Origin: Sphagnum compactum
Taxonomy: Eukaryota; Bryophyta; Sphagnopsida; Sphagnales
DNA: 64,000 bases
Direction of reading: 5' to 3'
Assembly: GCA_965153455.1 (NCBI GenBank)
Contig: OZ234495.1
Span: forward strand, 18,658,875 to 18,722,874
The notes under the pieces are model-generated. The model searched no databases and was not told the origin of the DNA. It saw only the letters and a list, made by a program, of their open reading frames with translations. Of the stretch, positions 1-12,530 are shown piece after piece. Position 1 is the first letter of the stretch. Each line of letters begins with the position of its first letter. A program made the position numbers and the translations under genes.

Positions 1-960
1 TCACAAAAACCACCACCCAAATTTCCATCTTCATTACTAATGCATCCTTTACACTGCGACGACAACGACGAGAGTACGTCTGGAACTCACTGTAGACAAG
101 CTGCAGAGACAACAGCAGACGCATATTGTTGTTCACAGTCGACAACACATAACAGACGAGATCTAAACAAAAAGAACACTAAAAAAAGAAAAGAAAAAAC
201 GGAACAAAAGAAGAAGAAGAAGAAGAAGAAGAAGAAGAAAGAAGTCGAAGAAGACTTGTTCTTGTCACCTTCCTCGCCATTACAACACCAACAACAACAG
301 CAACTGACATCGTGTCTTTTGACATTCTGGTGGAGCACAGCAGCAGGCAGACAGACACACAGAAAGAAGGGAGAAAAAAAAACCTAATGCAAATCTCACG
401 CAACAGCGCAAATCTCTCTCTCTCTCTCTCTCTCTTTCACTCTCACTCTGTGCGCGGAAGAACAAGGAAGACGACAAACGGAAAACACGGTCCCCAGAAA
501 ACACGTCTCTTTTCCTTTTTACCTTTGAAGCTCCTCCGTATACGATCCTTGTACAAATACACCCGCGTATTTGTACACCTCGAGACTATATATACACATA
601 TATATACAAAATACAAAATACCTGGCACATATACATACTTACTTATACGTACAATATAAATACATACGGATATATGTCATTTTGGATTTTTTTTTCCTTT
701 TACTTATTTGCTAGCCTGCTTGTTTAGAAATTTAGAAATTTAATTATTTATTTAATTATTACCGAATTATTTACTGTTTTAAAAAAATAAAAATTTACAG
801 GTGGCTGGGGCTGTGTATTCTCCTGACTGCTATATTTGATATATCATTCACACTAAAATGAATTAAAATAAATTATAAAATATAAAAAATATATATTTTT
901 TATATAATAAGAAATTTATTATGATATATATTTATGTGAATATTATTATTATAATAATTA
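1..960. other. Low-complexity, possibly promoter/leader DNA; no gene recognised
   Basis: No reading frame here resembles a known protein. The stretch holds a purine tract of GAA repeats near 208-241, a (CT)n tract near 413-437, an alternating TA-rich segment near 580-665 and AT-rich sequence from about 660 on. The apparent reading frames are poly-Lys, poly-Phe or Ser/Leu translations of these tracts. With the GC-rich block that follows, it may be the leader and promoter of a gene lying left of the window, but that is inference. Confidence 0.45.
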
Positions 961-1165
961 AAAAGCCGACGGTGAGTGAGTAAAAGGGGGACGCTTAGGC
1001 GACCGGCTGGCGCCGGTCGCGGACGCTTCGTCTTCCGGGGACAGTGGAAGTCCAACCGTCGCTCTTGCGCAACCGTCATCTTCAAATCGCCTGCCACGTG
1101 GGCGTAATCGGACGGTTGATTTTGGGTCCGTAACTTTTCGTGGTTACACCGGTCCACTTTCTTTC
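961..1165. promoter_or_regulatory. GC-rich island with perfect G-box and hairpin
   Basis: A roughly 200 bp GC-rich island stands out in AT-rich DNA. It contains the palindromic G-box CCACGTGG (1094-1101), the classical plant bZIP/bHLH binding site. A perfect 9-bp stem (999-1007 with 1012-1020, 4-nt loop) lies in the same block. Flanking CT-rich tracts resemble GAGA elements bound by plant BPC factors. I infer a promoter; the target gene and direction are unknown, with the left edge more likely because no gene is visible to the right for over 20 kb. Confidence 0.4.
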
Positions 1166-1245
1166 CTTCCTTCTTTCTTTTCTTTCTTTCTTTCTTGTAT
1201 TTTTTACCCTCCTGTTTTTACCCTCCTTTCTTTCGCTTTCAAAAA

Positions 1246-1277
<32 letters not shown>

Positions 1278-2900
1278 CCCTTTTACCAGGAGTAAATAAA
1301 TGTAATGTTTTTCCTTAAAAGTACAAACAGTAATAAGTACCAGGGGCCAGTAATTTTGAGCTTTTACTACTCTCAACCTTTTTGGTACTATATATATTAT
1401 TAATAATAATTTATATGTTATTAATTAATTAATTAATACCTTTATTAGTTTATATTATATTATATTATACTTATATATATATACCTTTCATTTTAGTTTA
1501 TCTTTCTCCTCTCTCTCTATTTCTCGCTCTTTCTCTCTTTTCCCAATGAAATTTGAATTGTGTAGAAATGGTGACAAAGTTATTAAATAAACAATTTTTT
1601 TTTGGGGACAATAATATAACTTGGAATTTTTATTTTTATTTTTTTCCCGAGTGTGAATTTGGCTAACTTTGGTTTTCTTTTGGAAAAATATCACTAAGTT
1701 TTTGAGACCGCAAAAAAAATTTTGGGACCGAAAAAAAAAAAAAAAAAAAACCCTAGTGCAAAGATGTGGCTCTCCAAATAGTCGAGGATTTTTTAAGAAG
1801 GTTTGTTGACATGGCATTCATTTATTGGCTTTAAGAAGGGCAAGGTAGATCCCCATAGACTAGTAGTTCCCATAGACTAGAAGCTCTTCTTATTGCCCTT
1901 GTAACAACCTACCTAGTAGGTAAGTTCAATAGGCAAAATTTTAGCTAAAGAGGTAGGTAAGTAGGTAGATAGGTAGGTAAGTAGGTAAGTAAGTAGCAAC
2001 TTCGACTATGTATGACGATATGTACCACCTAGTTGCGCTTGATGATTACAAGGCCGTGTAGCATGCCCATCAACCTACTAGTCTCCGCGCACCTACCAAC
2101 CCACCCACCCACCCACCCACGCCTCCTTGACTAGGGTTAGATAGATGGTTTGCAACACCATTGTAACGAGGCTCAAAGTAATGAATATAGACTCGACCGT
2201 AACCGTAGGTGGTTAGTTATATGAGTACTACTACTACTACTACTACTACAACATTCTTGAATGAGTTTTCCGTCATGTATATTACAATTTGTAATTTTCC
2301 CCATGTAAGGATTATGAATTGCGTACAACAACTTGTCTTCGGGCTTTTAAAATATTTGTCGGGGCACGGAATTTTGGGGGGGGGGGGGGAGAGGAGGGAA
2401 AGGAAAGGGGGGGCATGGCATTGGGTTCCATGAAGTGGGAATTTTATAGGGAACCCAAATGTACTAATCATATGTGATTTATTCAATTCCACTATGTGAA
2501 AGTTGTTGGAGATAGAGAGAAAAAAAAGCATTAAAAAAAAAAGAAAAAAAGGTGAAAAGCATTATGGACTAATAATAATAAGAAGGATAATTGTGTTTAA
2601 TTTTTTATATTAAAATAATTATTTTGAGAGTATAGTAGCTAGCTTAAGGGATTTTGGCCCCTACTAGGTAATAATAATAATAATAGGTCTATTTTTATAT
2701 GAGGATTTTGGAAATATGATATTTTGGCTTGTGTTGAAACTTGAGATTAGTTATTATAGAGTTATCTTGAAAGATTTTGGGTTTCTTTTAGAGGATTTTT
2801 TTTTTTTTGGGAAGATTAATAGATTTTTGGAAGTAATTTGAGTTTTCATAATTCTTCTTCTTTTGCCTTAGTAAGATTATACTTTTTTTTTAATGTAAAT
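1166..2900. other. Gene-free stretch with microsatellites
   Basis: It contains CT/TTTC-rich DNA, including (CT)n at about 1247-1277. AT-rich sequence follows, then a degenerate TAGG/TAAG microsatellite around 1910-2000, an ACCC-type tract near 2097-2118, (ACT)n near 2224-2248 and a G homopolymer near 2376-2389. Nothing looks coding. Confidence 0.6.
1905..2000. repeat. TAGG/TAAG microsatellite
   Basis: Repeated tetranucleotides of the form GTAG/GTAA run for about 95 bp, densest at 1955-1997. Simple imperfect tandem array. Confidence 0.75.
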
Positions 2901-2989
2901 GGTAAGGCCATAGTGTGACACACCCCCCTTGTTATAAGTTTGTAGTAACCCATCTAACCTAGTAGTCAAGGTGATTATTTATCAAGACT

Positions 2990-3540
2990 AGGGTTTGATG
3001 GGTGTCCTACATCTTGTGAAGGGTTATAGCATGCCCATCTACCTAGTTGAGGTGGTCATCTACCCACACCATTTGATGGCATGCTACATTTCTCTTTTGT
3101 ACAAGCTTTAGGAAGCCATCAACCCTAGTCGAGGTGATGGATCTACCAAGACTAGTAGGTTGATGACATGCTACATCTTGTGCAAAGATAGATGTAGCAT
3201 GCCATCTACCTAGTCGAGGTGATGGATCTACCAAGACTAGTAGTAGGTTGATGACATGCTACATCTTGTGCAAAGATAGATGTAGCATGCCATCTACCTA
3301 GTTGAGGTGATGATCTATCAAGACCAAGTTGATGGCATGCTACATCTATTTTTTGTACAAGCTTTAGGAAACCATCAACCTAGTCAAGGTGATGGATCTA
3401 CCAAGACTAGTAGGTTGATGACATGCTACATCTTGTGCAAAGATAGATGTAGCATGCCATCTACCTAGTTGAGGTGATGATCTATCAAGACCAAAGTTGA
3501 TGGCAATGCTACATATTTGTAGTCAAAGCAAAAGGTGGCG
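2990..3540. repeat. Array of inverted GATGTAGCATGCCATC-type modules
   Basis: The core GATGTAGCATGCCATC and its near reverse complement GATGACATGCTACATC alternate several times, separated by the conserved spacer 'CTACCTAGTYGAGGTGATG' and 'CTACCAAGACTAGTAGG'. Copies of the core lie near 3192, 3280 and 3447, giving spacings of about 88 and 167 bp; more degenerate copies lie near 3030 and 3060-3130. Because both orientations alternate, each unit can fold into a long stem. A related fragment lies near 2055-2080. Confidence 0.8.
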
Positions 3541-3559
3541 TGAATATCATATCATACAT

Positions 3560-6090
3560 ACTTGAAGTTGCTACCTTACCCCCCTTGGCTATCTAGAGCT
3601 AGTATTCATGTTCCCTACTTTGAATGAGAGGTTTAATGTAGAAATTGTTGTTAGGATTTGAACATAAACCTTAAATTTGTTTAAGAAATCAAAACAAATA
3701 CCCAAGCACAAATGTGGGGCTTTGGTAAACACACCCCCAAAACAACAAGTTTCTTGCAAGAAGAAGGGAGAAAAAATAAACTAGACTCACAACTAAGTAT
3801 TTATTGCTATTATAGGACATCTTACCCTAACATTATCATTGAGTGATTTTGGAACATTGAAATTCTTGCTTCAAAATTGTCCCAAAACTTGAACTATTAT
3901 CAATATGAAGGTACAAAGTACTACCCCCCAAAGCCGAGCATTTTCTTATGAAACAATATTTACTATTATTATTATTATTATGCAAGAGTTGAAACAAGTG
4001 AAAACCAAGTGCTCATGATGTGATGAGTTTAGTATCCTTTAGGGTAGGTTCAATTGAAATCATGGGAAATGATGAAACCATCTACTAACATATATGGTTA
4101 GATAATTTGAATGCAAGATGAATTTTGATAAATTTTTTTTAAAAAAAGTACTTTAGAAAAGTATAGGTAACCCTGCAAAATTTGTTCCAAAATCATTTAA
4201 CTTTTGTGTTTATTTATTTTTTAAAAACAAGGTTTGGTAGTTTCAAATTTAATTTTCTTAGAATTTCAAGAGTAGAGGAATTACTATGCAAATAATACAT
4301 CTTGTGGGTGCATTTTAATAGCAACCCAATGGTTTCAATTTTCAACAATTTAATTATTTATTTATTTATTTATTCTTTCAGCTAGACCTTTTGCAAATTA
4401 TTTTGTGTTGAACATCAAATTGTAGGTACGGTAATTCACAACTACTTCACATATTGAATAATGTGATCACATCTTAACATGGAACCTCATAATATTTTTA
4501 TTTTGTAAACATGCATTCACTATATATAAATATAAATATTCTATTTTTATTTTTATTTTGGTAGATTTGTTTAAAGGGGGTTTTCTTTATAAGGGTAAAA
4601 ATAACAATTTGACCTCTTGAAATGAAATACAATTCCCAAAGAAATATTCTACAACTTGAAGACAATAACTATTTTAGGATAAACTGAAAAACAAGGAAAA
4701 AAAACTATTTGATTCTTCATACTAACAATAATAGGATAAAAAAGTAATGCATTATATTACATAATAGTTGTAAAAGATCTCATTATTTGAATTTTTTGGG
4801 TTCAAATTCAATGTTTTTAGGAAAGAAATTGCCAAATTACTTAAAATTCAAAAAAACTTTAAACATTGCCAGATTTCTAAACATGGTTCAAGTAAGTACC
4901 CCGAAAATATATATAAAGATGTTCTAATGCTTTCTTATCATATTTTATTAATAGCCAAATTTTACTAAATCAGCTTAATATGGATGATCTCGAGCTTGGC
5001 TACATCACAAATTGGGGAAAAAAAAAAGAACTAAACCTGACTCCTTAAAAACCACCTATAGAAATCCATCCATCCATCCATCCATTTTCAATGAATGTAT
5101 CATCCAAGGTGGATGAAGTACATATACCATTGAACCATTTTTCACCCACAAGTGAAATTTGTCACATGTGCACACTGCACAAGATTAGACTTAATTTCAT
5201 AATATCTAATTTTTTTGGATAAAACATTGTCTCAAAGTTTGTTATGATTTGTGCTTTTTTATTTTAAACAAGCACATTATTTTTGAATTGAACACTATAT
5301 TAAAGGAAAAAATGAACCTACATCTTACACCATCTTTAAATTAAGAATATTATTTAAATATTATGAATTGACCATTTTTTTTGGAGTTGTACACTTCTTT
5401 CAATTTATCCAATTTTGGGTGGGGAAGGGGAGGATTAAACTAACCATCTAATTTTTGGCTAACATAGTTTTTTTCAAAAAAAATATAAAAATCCCAATTT
5501 TGTGATATTGAAAGTTTGGAAATTATTTTCAAACTACGAGAAAATTAGTCAAATTTCCACTAGAAAAACAAAAAAAAATTGCAAAATTTTGGTACCTACT
5601 TATTTCGTTAATCACTTGAGTTAAAAGCAAAACTCTACTTCATCAAAGAGGCTGCTTAATCAAAATAATATTTGAAAATTCAATTCGGAATAATAGCTAC
5701 TTGTGATGGGAAAACCATATTTCTGTAGATTGGATGACATTTTGGGACATCAATGATCATACTTTAATAGTCATTAGGATGAAAATTTGGAAATTATTGA
5801 ATTCATCCATCCATTCATTACCCTATTGTGGCTCTCTAGACCTCCTAAAATCTATGTTCCAAAGTCTTTTTCCTTTCCTTTTTTTTAAAAAAAAAAATTC
5901 CTTGAAATCTGACAACTTTGGTACCATTTTTTCACAAAATTCCTGTATATGAGTTGCACTGGATTTTATTTCATTTTTGGTTGGAAATTTGCCCAAAAAA
6001 GGGGGAAGCCGTATACACTTTGATTATGGCACCTACGAGAATGTACAACACATGCTATTCAATCGGATGATGTTTTTTTTCATAGGTACG
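3560..6090. other. AT-rich intergenic DNA; nothing recognised
   Basis: It consists of AT-rich sequence with homopolymer runs, an ATT microsatellite near 3960-3981 and a CCAT tetranucleotide run near 5068-5085. No frame shows recognisable protein similarity. The longest open frames (about 60-70 codons) are interrupted by poly-Lys/Phe runs and look fortuitous. Confidence 0.6.
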
Positions 6091-6096
6091 AAATGT

Positions 6097-6190
6097 AAGT
6101 GGTTACTACCCTAAACCCTAAACCCTACCTACCTACGTAGTAACCACTTGTAGGTTAAGCACTTGTTTAGGGTTTAGGGTTTAGGTAGAT
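6097..6190. repeat. Interstitial telomeric repeats in inverted arrangement
   Basis: A CCCTAAA array (6107-6127) and a TTTAGGG array (6167-6186) of the plant telomere heptamer face each other. A perfect 12-bp inverted repeat (6097-6108 with 6138-6149) brackets the first array. Further single TTTAGGG copies occur at about 6308-6320. This is interstitial, since non-telomeric DNA lies on both sides. Confidence 0.85.
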
Positions 6191-6639
6191 GCATGTAGAT
6201 GGTTAGTACATAGCTAACCGTGACCATGGTTAAGCCCTAAGGCGTTTGTTTGTTGTCCACACACCATCAATCGTTGAGGGTGGGACAAAATGGGTATAGA
6301 TTAGTGTTAGGGTTTAGGGTTTATTTTCTCCCCTCTTGTTAGTTAAACTCAATGGGATGGTAAGTAATACCCAAGATTTGATGGCGAATGCATGTTATAC
6401 ACAATCTATCAAAAAGCTGGTTTGATTGATGCGAAGACACGGAGCCCATGTTTCAGCAACCAAAAGTAAGCTATTTTACGAGTACAAAATTATGTTGCAG
6501 GCAAAATTGTCACTAGATCATGATGTTGTTAGATGGTGTGTCTGTGATCGAATCCTTGTACATATTGGGCGATTTGCTATAGTAAAAGGCATTCATCCAT
6601 TTGGTCATCCATTTGGTTCCATTCTTTACTAACCGAAAG

Positions 6640-7225
6640 TGGCCATTCTTTACCGATCAAAGAGGTTGGTTACAAGCCCAAAACCAATTTGAAAGTGGCG
6701 ATTCTTTACCCACCAAAGTGGGTACATACACGGCCAAAACCAATCCCTTCCACTTTGGAGACACTAGTAAGTAAGTAAGTAAGTTTGGCCTAATCCACCA
6801 CCAATCTCATTGATACCCAAACCCTAAAACCTACTTAAACCCTAGAAAAAAGAAAGGAAAGGCATCCTCTTCCACTTTGGAGATGCAAGTAAGTAAGTAA
6901 GTTCGGCCTAACCTACCAATCTCATTGACACCCCAAACCCTAAAACCTACTCAATCCCTTTATAAAAGAAAGGAAGGCGTCCCCCCTTCCACTTTGGAGA
7001 CACAAGTGAGTAAGTTCGGCCTAACCTACCAATCTCATTGACACCCAAACCCTAAAACCTACTTAAACCCTTAACAAAAAAAAAGGAAGGTATCCCCTTC
7101 CACTTTGGAGACACAAGTGAGTAAGTTTGGCCTAACCTACCAATCTCATTGACACCTAAATTCAAACCCTAAAACCTACTTAAACCCTAAAAGAAAATGA
7201 AAGCATCCCCTTCTACTGGGAACAC
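6640..7225. repeat. Tandem array of 111-121 bp units (4 copies)
   Basis: The segment beginning TTCCACTTTGGAGA recurs at about 6749, 6870, 6987 and 7098, giving periods of 121, 117 and 111 bp. Each unit carries AAGTAAGT runs of variable length, TTYGGCCTAACCTACCAATC, then ACCCAAACCCTAAAACCTAC, which embeds a telomere-like CCCTAAA. Degenerate units lie at 6640-6740 and after 7200. The divergence suggests an old array. Confidence 0.85.
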
Positions 7226-10200
7226 AAGAAGCCCCTTAATAGGTGACCCAAGTCCTTGATTTTTTTAAACCCTAGTTAAGAGTCAAAACCAATTCTATTA
7301 TTTTTGACTATTGTCCATGGAGGCCCGGTTCATAAACCCTAAACCCTTGCCAAAATGGTTCTTTCTTTGAAAAAGAGAGAATCGCCCAACACTCATATAC
7401 ACCAATGGTGGTCACGCCCAAGTCTAAGAACCAAACCCGCTATACCCATCTTTGTTAGGTTTACGTGGACTTGTGCACTCAACTTCGATCTAGACCCAAA
7501 CAAGCTTGGACCCGCCTCAACCGGACATAGAGCTAGAGCCACCTTAGAACCAAACCTGGCCAGTCTTAAGGGATGTTTTTATAGGGTCTAGGTCATAGGT
7601 TTAGGTAGGGTCTAAGGTCTTACGTTCACATAGGTTTAGGAATTTTAGTTTTTAGGCTTTTTAGTTTCTAGGGTCTTAGGCTTTCTATGTTGGAGATCTG
7701 AGCAATCTATAACTCATTTGGTTATAGGTTGCACACCTCCTATTTGGAGCTCTAGAATTTTGGATGAATTTTGGATGAATTTTTTTTGACATCAATCTAT
7801 AAAGTCTACTTAGAATTGTCACCTTTGAATCATTTAGTAACCTACCCATTCAATGGTACATCAATTGGGTAGTATTTCATTTCCACTTAGACATTTTTGA
7901 GTGGCCTTACCAAACATCATTTCCCAAAATTATATTAACTAGACCTAGAACTAGAAGGTCTTTCCTTTTTATTAAAAACCCTAATCCTAAACCCCAATGG
8001 TTCAGATAAAAACCTAGACCCAACCAACACTAGTTTACACACACTTTGAAGATTATGTGTTTTGATATAGCAATTGATTGACTCAATGGACCATCATGTC
8101 TTTGTGTGGTACGCCTATCATGGGTAGCATCTAGGATGATGATCCCATAGTGATTTGAACCTAAAAACACCTACCAATCATACTTTAGACAATGAAACTC
8201 CTCAATTTTTAGAATTTTTTTGTTCATTTTAGTTGTTTGGTGTTCTCTTTGGGCTAACTTCAACAAAGAATTTCCAACTTAACATGAAATGGGAAATTCA
8301 TGAAGTCCAAATTTGCACCCAAATTGATGCTCAACAAGTATAATTTAAAAATAAATATAGTGAAATATATATTTAGGCTTTGGAAAATTATTAATCTAGG
8401 TAAAGGGTAAAAGTAACTAACAAACATTTAATCTATTCAAAAAAATATTAAGATAAAAATAAATATTCACCATAATTATACATGTACCCTATGGAGAGAT
8501 ATGGGTAAATGGTTAGGGTAAAACTTTAATGTCCACAACGTGTGTACAAATATGGCACATTGGCAAATGACGAAAACTATTAGTTGTGAAATTGGAATTG
8601 CAAGCATGAATAATATTGGACATTATTATACTAGTGTAAGGGGGAAAACAAGATTTGTTGAACACCTTTAATAATATGTTCAAGGCAAAGTTTTTTTTCC
8701 TTTCGTTTTGAAATAGTGTCAATGGTGAGCATCCAAAAAATATGCTTTAATCGAGACTATATGTATATATATGTGTGTGTGTGTGTGTGAAGATTCATTC
8801 TATCTCTAGCAATGTAAGTATTACCTAGATCAAATTCTCTAGCAATTTTCTTGAGAGAAAATTTTGAAATAAACCTCGAAAACATCATTTTTCCAATTTG
8901 TTGTTTAAAAAAAATCATCACAAAATTAAATCCTTGGTTTAAAGCATTCTTATCAATAATGGTAAATGGTACTAGAATCCAAAAAAGTTCCAAGAATATA
9001 AGGTAATAGTAGTCTTGCTCAAGGTAATTAGGCATATGAATAAAAATGAAATACAATAAAAGCAAAAGGATCAATTGTGTTAGTCATCATAACTAAAAGA
9101 AAAATCCATCATAATTATGTGCCAAAGTCATAACTATGAGAAATGCATACAAACTACATAATAATCAATTCTTGGTTTTTAGAAGAACTATAAAGTTAAG
9201 GTCTAGAGTTTTTTTTTTGTAAAATAGAAGACCCTTTGTTGTAATCAACATAAGTAGGTAAAAAGAGAATATTAAAAACAATCTTCTTTGGATTTCATTA
9301 TTGTATTTGTAACTATGACAACTAGGCAAAATAATTAGAAGTAGTCTTTGGGATTATTCCAATTCAAGCCAAAACGAAAAAAAAATTTGATCAAATTAAA
9401 ACCCTTCCGAAAAGGCCTTTAAGTTTTGACCTTGCAAAAGGGGCCTTAAAACTAACTCATGGGTCAAATCTAAAGTTAGGTCTAGTTTTTGTGTAGATTT
9501 GTTGGGCTTAGTTCTAAAGTGAGTCTTGTTTCATGTACACCTATGTTTCATTCTTAGACCCAAATCCAAAAAACTTCAAACTTGGCCAATATATATATAT
9601 GTATACGTATATATATTTTCTTTTTACAATTTTCAAAACAATTATCCCTTTAGATAAACAAAAACCTAGAACATATATTAATTAGCCATGTAGAATCAAT
9701 TATATTGTTTTCCATCATATTTCAAACAAGTCCATCATAAGTGCAAATTGCATAGGATGATTTTATACCCACCCTTGGGCAAAGGTGAAAAACAATTAAG
9801 TTGGTTGAAGTAGATTACATGCCCATCACCAAACACACACCCATTACCAAATGCTTGAATTGTTCACAAATTTGTCGACTTAATCAAGCAACCAAATAGC
9901 TAACACTATCGGAATACATCCTATGACCAAATGCTTAGTGAGTGAGAGAAAATTGTTTTTGCCATTTTTCAATGTTTCAACCAGTGATTACAATCCAATC
10001 CTCATTAAATTATATGGTCAATGGACTAAAATAATATCAAATATTGAAGAATATCAATAAAATCGAGGTTCTTTTGATAAATGATAATATATCAAATAAA
10101 AAAAGTTTATGCTTAAGGAATGGGAGGTGAGATCCAAGGGATATAAATGTGTAATAAATTCATGCCATTGCTTTTTATAGTGGGGTGTTAAGTTGCATTA

Positions 10201-10285
10201 CAACCCTACAAACAATAATAAATTGTGCCAACAAACTACACAAATCACAACATTAAACATAACCATGATGCTTAATGTCTTTTCA
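7226..10285. other. AT-rich intergenic DNA with degenerate minisatellite
   Basis: At 7,380-7,700 there is a degenerate GGTCTAGG/CCTAGACC-type minisatellite whose inverted relative appears near 36,240-36,470. The rest is AT-rich with a (TG)n run near 8771-8789. Open frames here are short and show no recognisable family. Confidence 0.55.
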
Positions 10286-10700
10286 TAAATTTGTTTTGTA
10301 GCCAAAATGGTTATCATTCATAGGAAGATGTAAAAAAAGTGGTGATTGTCCTTTGGAAGATTTAACCAAGTTTGGTTATAAACCAAATATAAAACACAAA
10401 TCTTGACTCGTCTTTTTAAAATTTTAACTATGCATTAAAACCAAATATGAACCACAAATCTTGACTCATCTTTTTAAAATTCAAATTACGCATTAAAAAC
10501 CAAATATGAACACACAAATCTTGACTCGTCTTTTTTAAATTCTAACTACGCATTAAAAACCAAAAATAAAGAGTGGAGTTTTTTGTTGTTTTTCCTTTTC
10601 ACTTTTGATGATTGAAAACTTCCAAAACCATTTGATTTTTAAATTTTTATTTTTTTTTTTTTTTTAAAAAATTTGGGTGAAATTTTGCAACTATAATGAA
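10286..10700. repeat. Dispersed repeat family R1, copy 1, with internal 3x ~59 bp array
   Basis: Begins with a TTTGTAGCCAAARTGG motif, continues through a 'GGAAGATTTARCCAA' box and ends near a 'GGGTGAAATTTTGCAA' box. The same order of boxes is present at 37,915-38,220 and 47,090-47,370. This copy has expanded internally: the segment with CACAAATCTTGACTCGTC occurs at about 10,395, 10,453 and 10,513. I see no open frame or tRNA-like head, so I infer a non-autonomous element of unknown class. Confidence 0.7.
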
Positions 10701-11159
10701 CCATTCATCGTGTTGACAATGCTTTGGGAAGGTCATGATTGACACCTTGAAAGAAGATGTCAATGGTTCTTATAAATAACATTTGATTGAAAAACAAGGA
10801 AACCTCATCATTCTTGGCCTTTACCCCTATGACCAAATGTTGCATGCATCATGTGCAAGGGCATGACCACATCCTTAAATATTACTTTGTAAATAGTCCC
10901 ACTTACTTTGGTGAATTTTTTTGACATCATTTTAGGATACACTATTTTTTTTTAAAAAAAATCATGCACGCAATTTGTAATTGCGATTTTAAAATAATCT
11001 AACGCTAGTAGATTACCCCCACTTTTTGCCAACACCTTATTTTGGTCCAACACCATTAACTTGTAAACATGTTGCATGCAAAGTTCTCTTGTAATTTGAA
11101 CAACCAAGAAAGATTAACCATCTATAAAAAAAAGCCATATTGAATCTTTTTGCATGAAC

Positions 11160-12530
11160 CAAGTTGAACTAGTGCATTGGGTGGTTGTGAATTTCCAACT
11201 TGGAAAACCTCTAGCACAAGGGACAATTAACATTATTCTTAACAAACAACAATGTAATGAGGAACTCAACCACATGAAGCTTGTCGCAAAGGTGTACTTC
11301 TATTGTATATAATTTTATCTTTTTGTTTCTTCATGCATTTTGCATTGTAACTTAGACAAAGATTGCATTTTTGTTTCTAACATGCAAGCATTGCCAAATA
11401 TCCTTAATTAGATGAGGCATTGGCAATGCCAAGCATGACAAATAACAATTACCACTAGCCTAATAAAAAAATTGGAAAACAACTTGTTGAAATATTGAAC
11501 ATTGTTGATCCTCCAGCTTTTACCAATAGTTGGATCTACAAATTCAGAGGTTGACATGGATTCAAAACATTCAAATCTCATAAGAAAAGTGATTCTATTA
11601 ATGTTGTGGTTATTAAGGTTCATTAATGTTAGGTATGTAGGAGAACTTCACCCAATATCCCATCCAAGATGTCCACAATGTGGATGAAACAAATATATTT
11701 TATTGGATGACTATGACATAAAAACATATTGAAGGATCAATTAAAATAAAACAAAGATAACAATTGCATTTATGGCCAACCGAAATGGATCTCATCAACT
11801 ATGACCTTTTTTCATCCACCATGCTCAAGGGCCACACATGTTCAACAAAAAGTCTAGTGAAGATTTTAACTTCTTGTACCAATGGAAAAAAAAAGCATGG
11901 ATGGCTAGCATTTGTTCCAAGAATGGTTGAAAAAGTTTGACGATGAAATGAAAAGTCATAACTATCATTTTTTTCTTTTCCTTGATAATGTTTTTTCCCA
12001 TATTCTTAGAAATTTGGAGTTTTCCAACATTGAATTTGAATTCCTCCCACCCAACACCACTTCAAAGAACCAACCAATGGATGTTAGGATCATAATTAAT
12101 TTCAAATGTCATTATTGTTGTCACAACTCTAACATGCCTTGGCCAAGGATGAACAAAAAATGATAATCATTTACAAAGTGGACCAATTGACAACAATGTG
12201 TTGGTGCAAGGCTACATGGAACCAAATTTGTAATGCCATTATAGCCGATTGTTATCGCCATACATGTTTTCTCAGTGATGCTTCCATTAGCAATGTTGTC
12301 AAGGTTCAGGTTTGTGAAAGTGAAATTGACCAAGAGTTGTGAATCACAATGGACTCTCTTGGAGTGCACAATCTTATGTCAATTGAGTATTGTTCAACCC
12401 TATTGAGGAAGCCCAAAAAGCACACCAAAAATTCATAAATGAAGGTTTGGTTGAGATGGTTGTGATTTTTTATGAAAAAGTTGAGAACAATAGAAGAAGG
12501 CAAATGATAATCAGGATAGGATAGTGGTTA
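11160..12530 (+). mobile_element. Decayed pogo/Tigger-like (CENP-B type) transposase
   Basis: Three frames together preserve a Tc1/mariner-superfamily pogo-type DDE transposase. The first catalytic Asp lies in a VDETNIFYWM block (about 11,680-11,709). A second stretch reads like FFIHHAQGPHMFNKKS and EDFNFLY (about 11,807-11,880). An open segment (11,912-12,163) carries EWLKKFDDEMKSHNYH, the second Asp in LFLDNVFSH, then FLPPNTTSKNQPMD with the third Asp, and INFKCHY. The frame then shifts to a segment with VDQLTTMCWCKATWNQICNAI, as in the C-terminal part of these enzymes. Upstream, a LAQGTINIILNK piece near 11,210 resembles the end of the N-terminal HTH. In-frame stops and at least three frame changes make it non-functional. 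No terminal inverted repeats were identified by eye. Confidence 0.82.

Noticed and set aside
40-403. Frames of 74-115 codons on both strands at the left edge
   Set aside because: They are translations of GAA, CT and CAA repeats (poly-Lys, poly-Phe, Ser-rich) without conserved content.
3650-3672. Reverse B-box-like GGATTTGAACATAAACCT
   Set aside because: No A-box at proper spacing and no tRNA-like structure; probably chance or a very old SINE fragment.
6107-6186. A true chromosome end or telomere
   Set aside because: Only about three heptamers per array, in both orientations, with unrelated DNA on either side.
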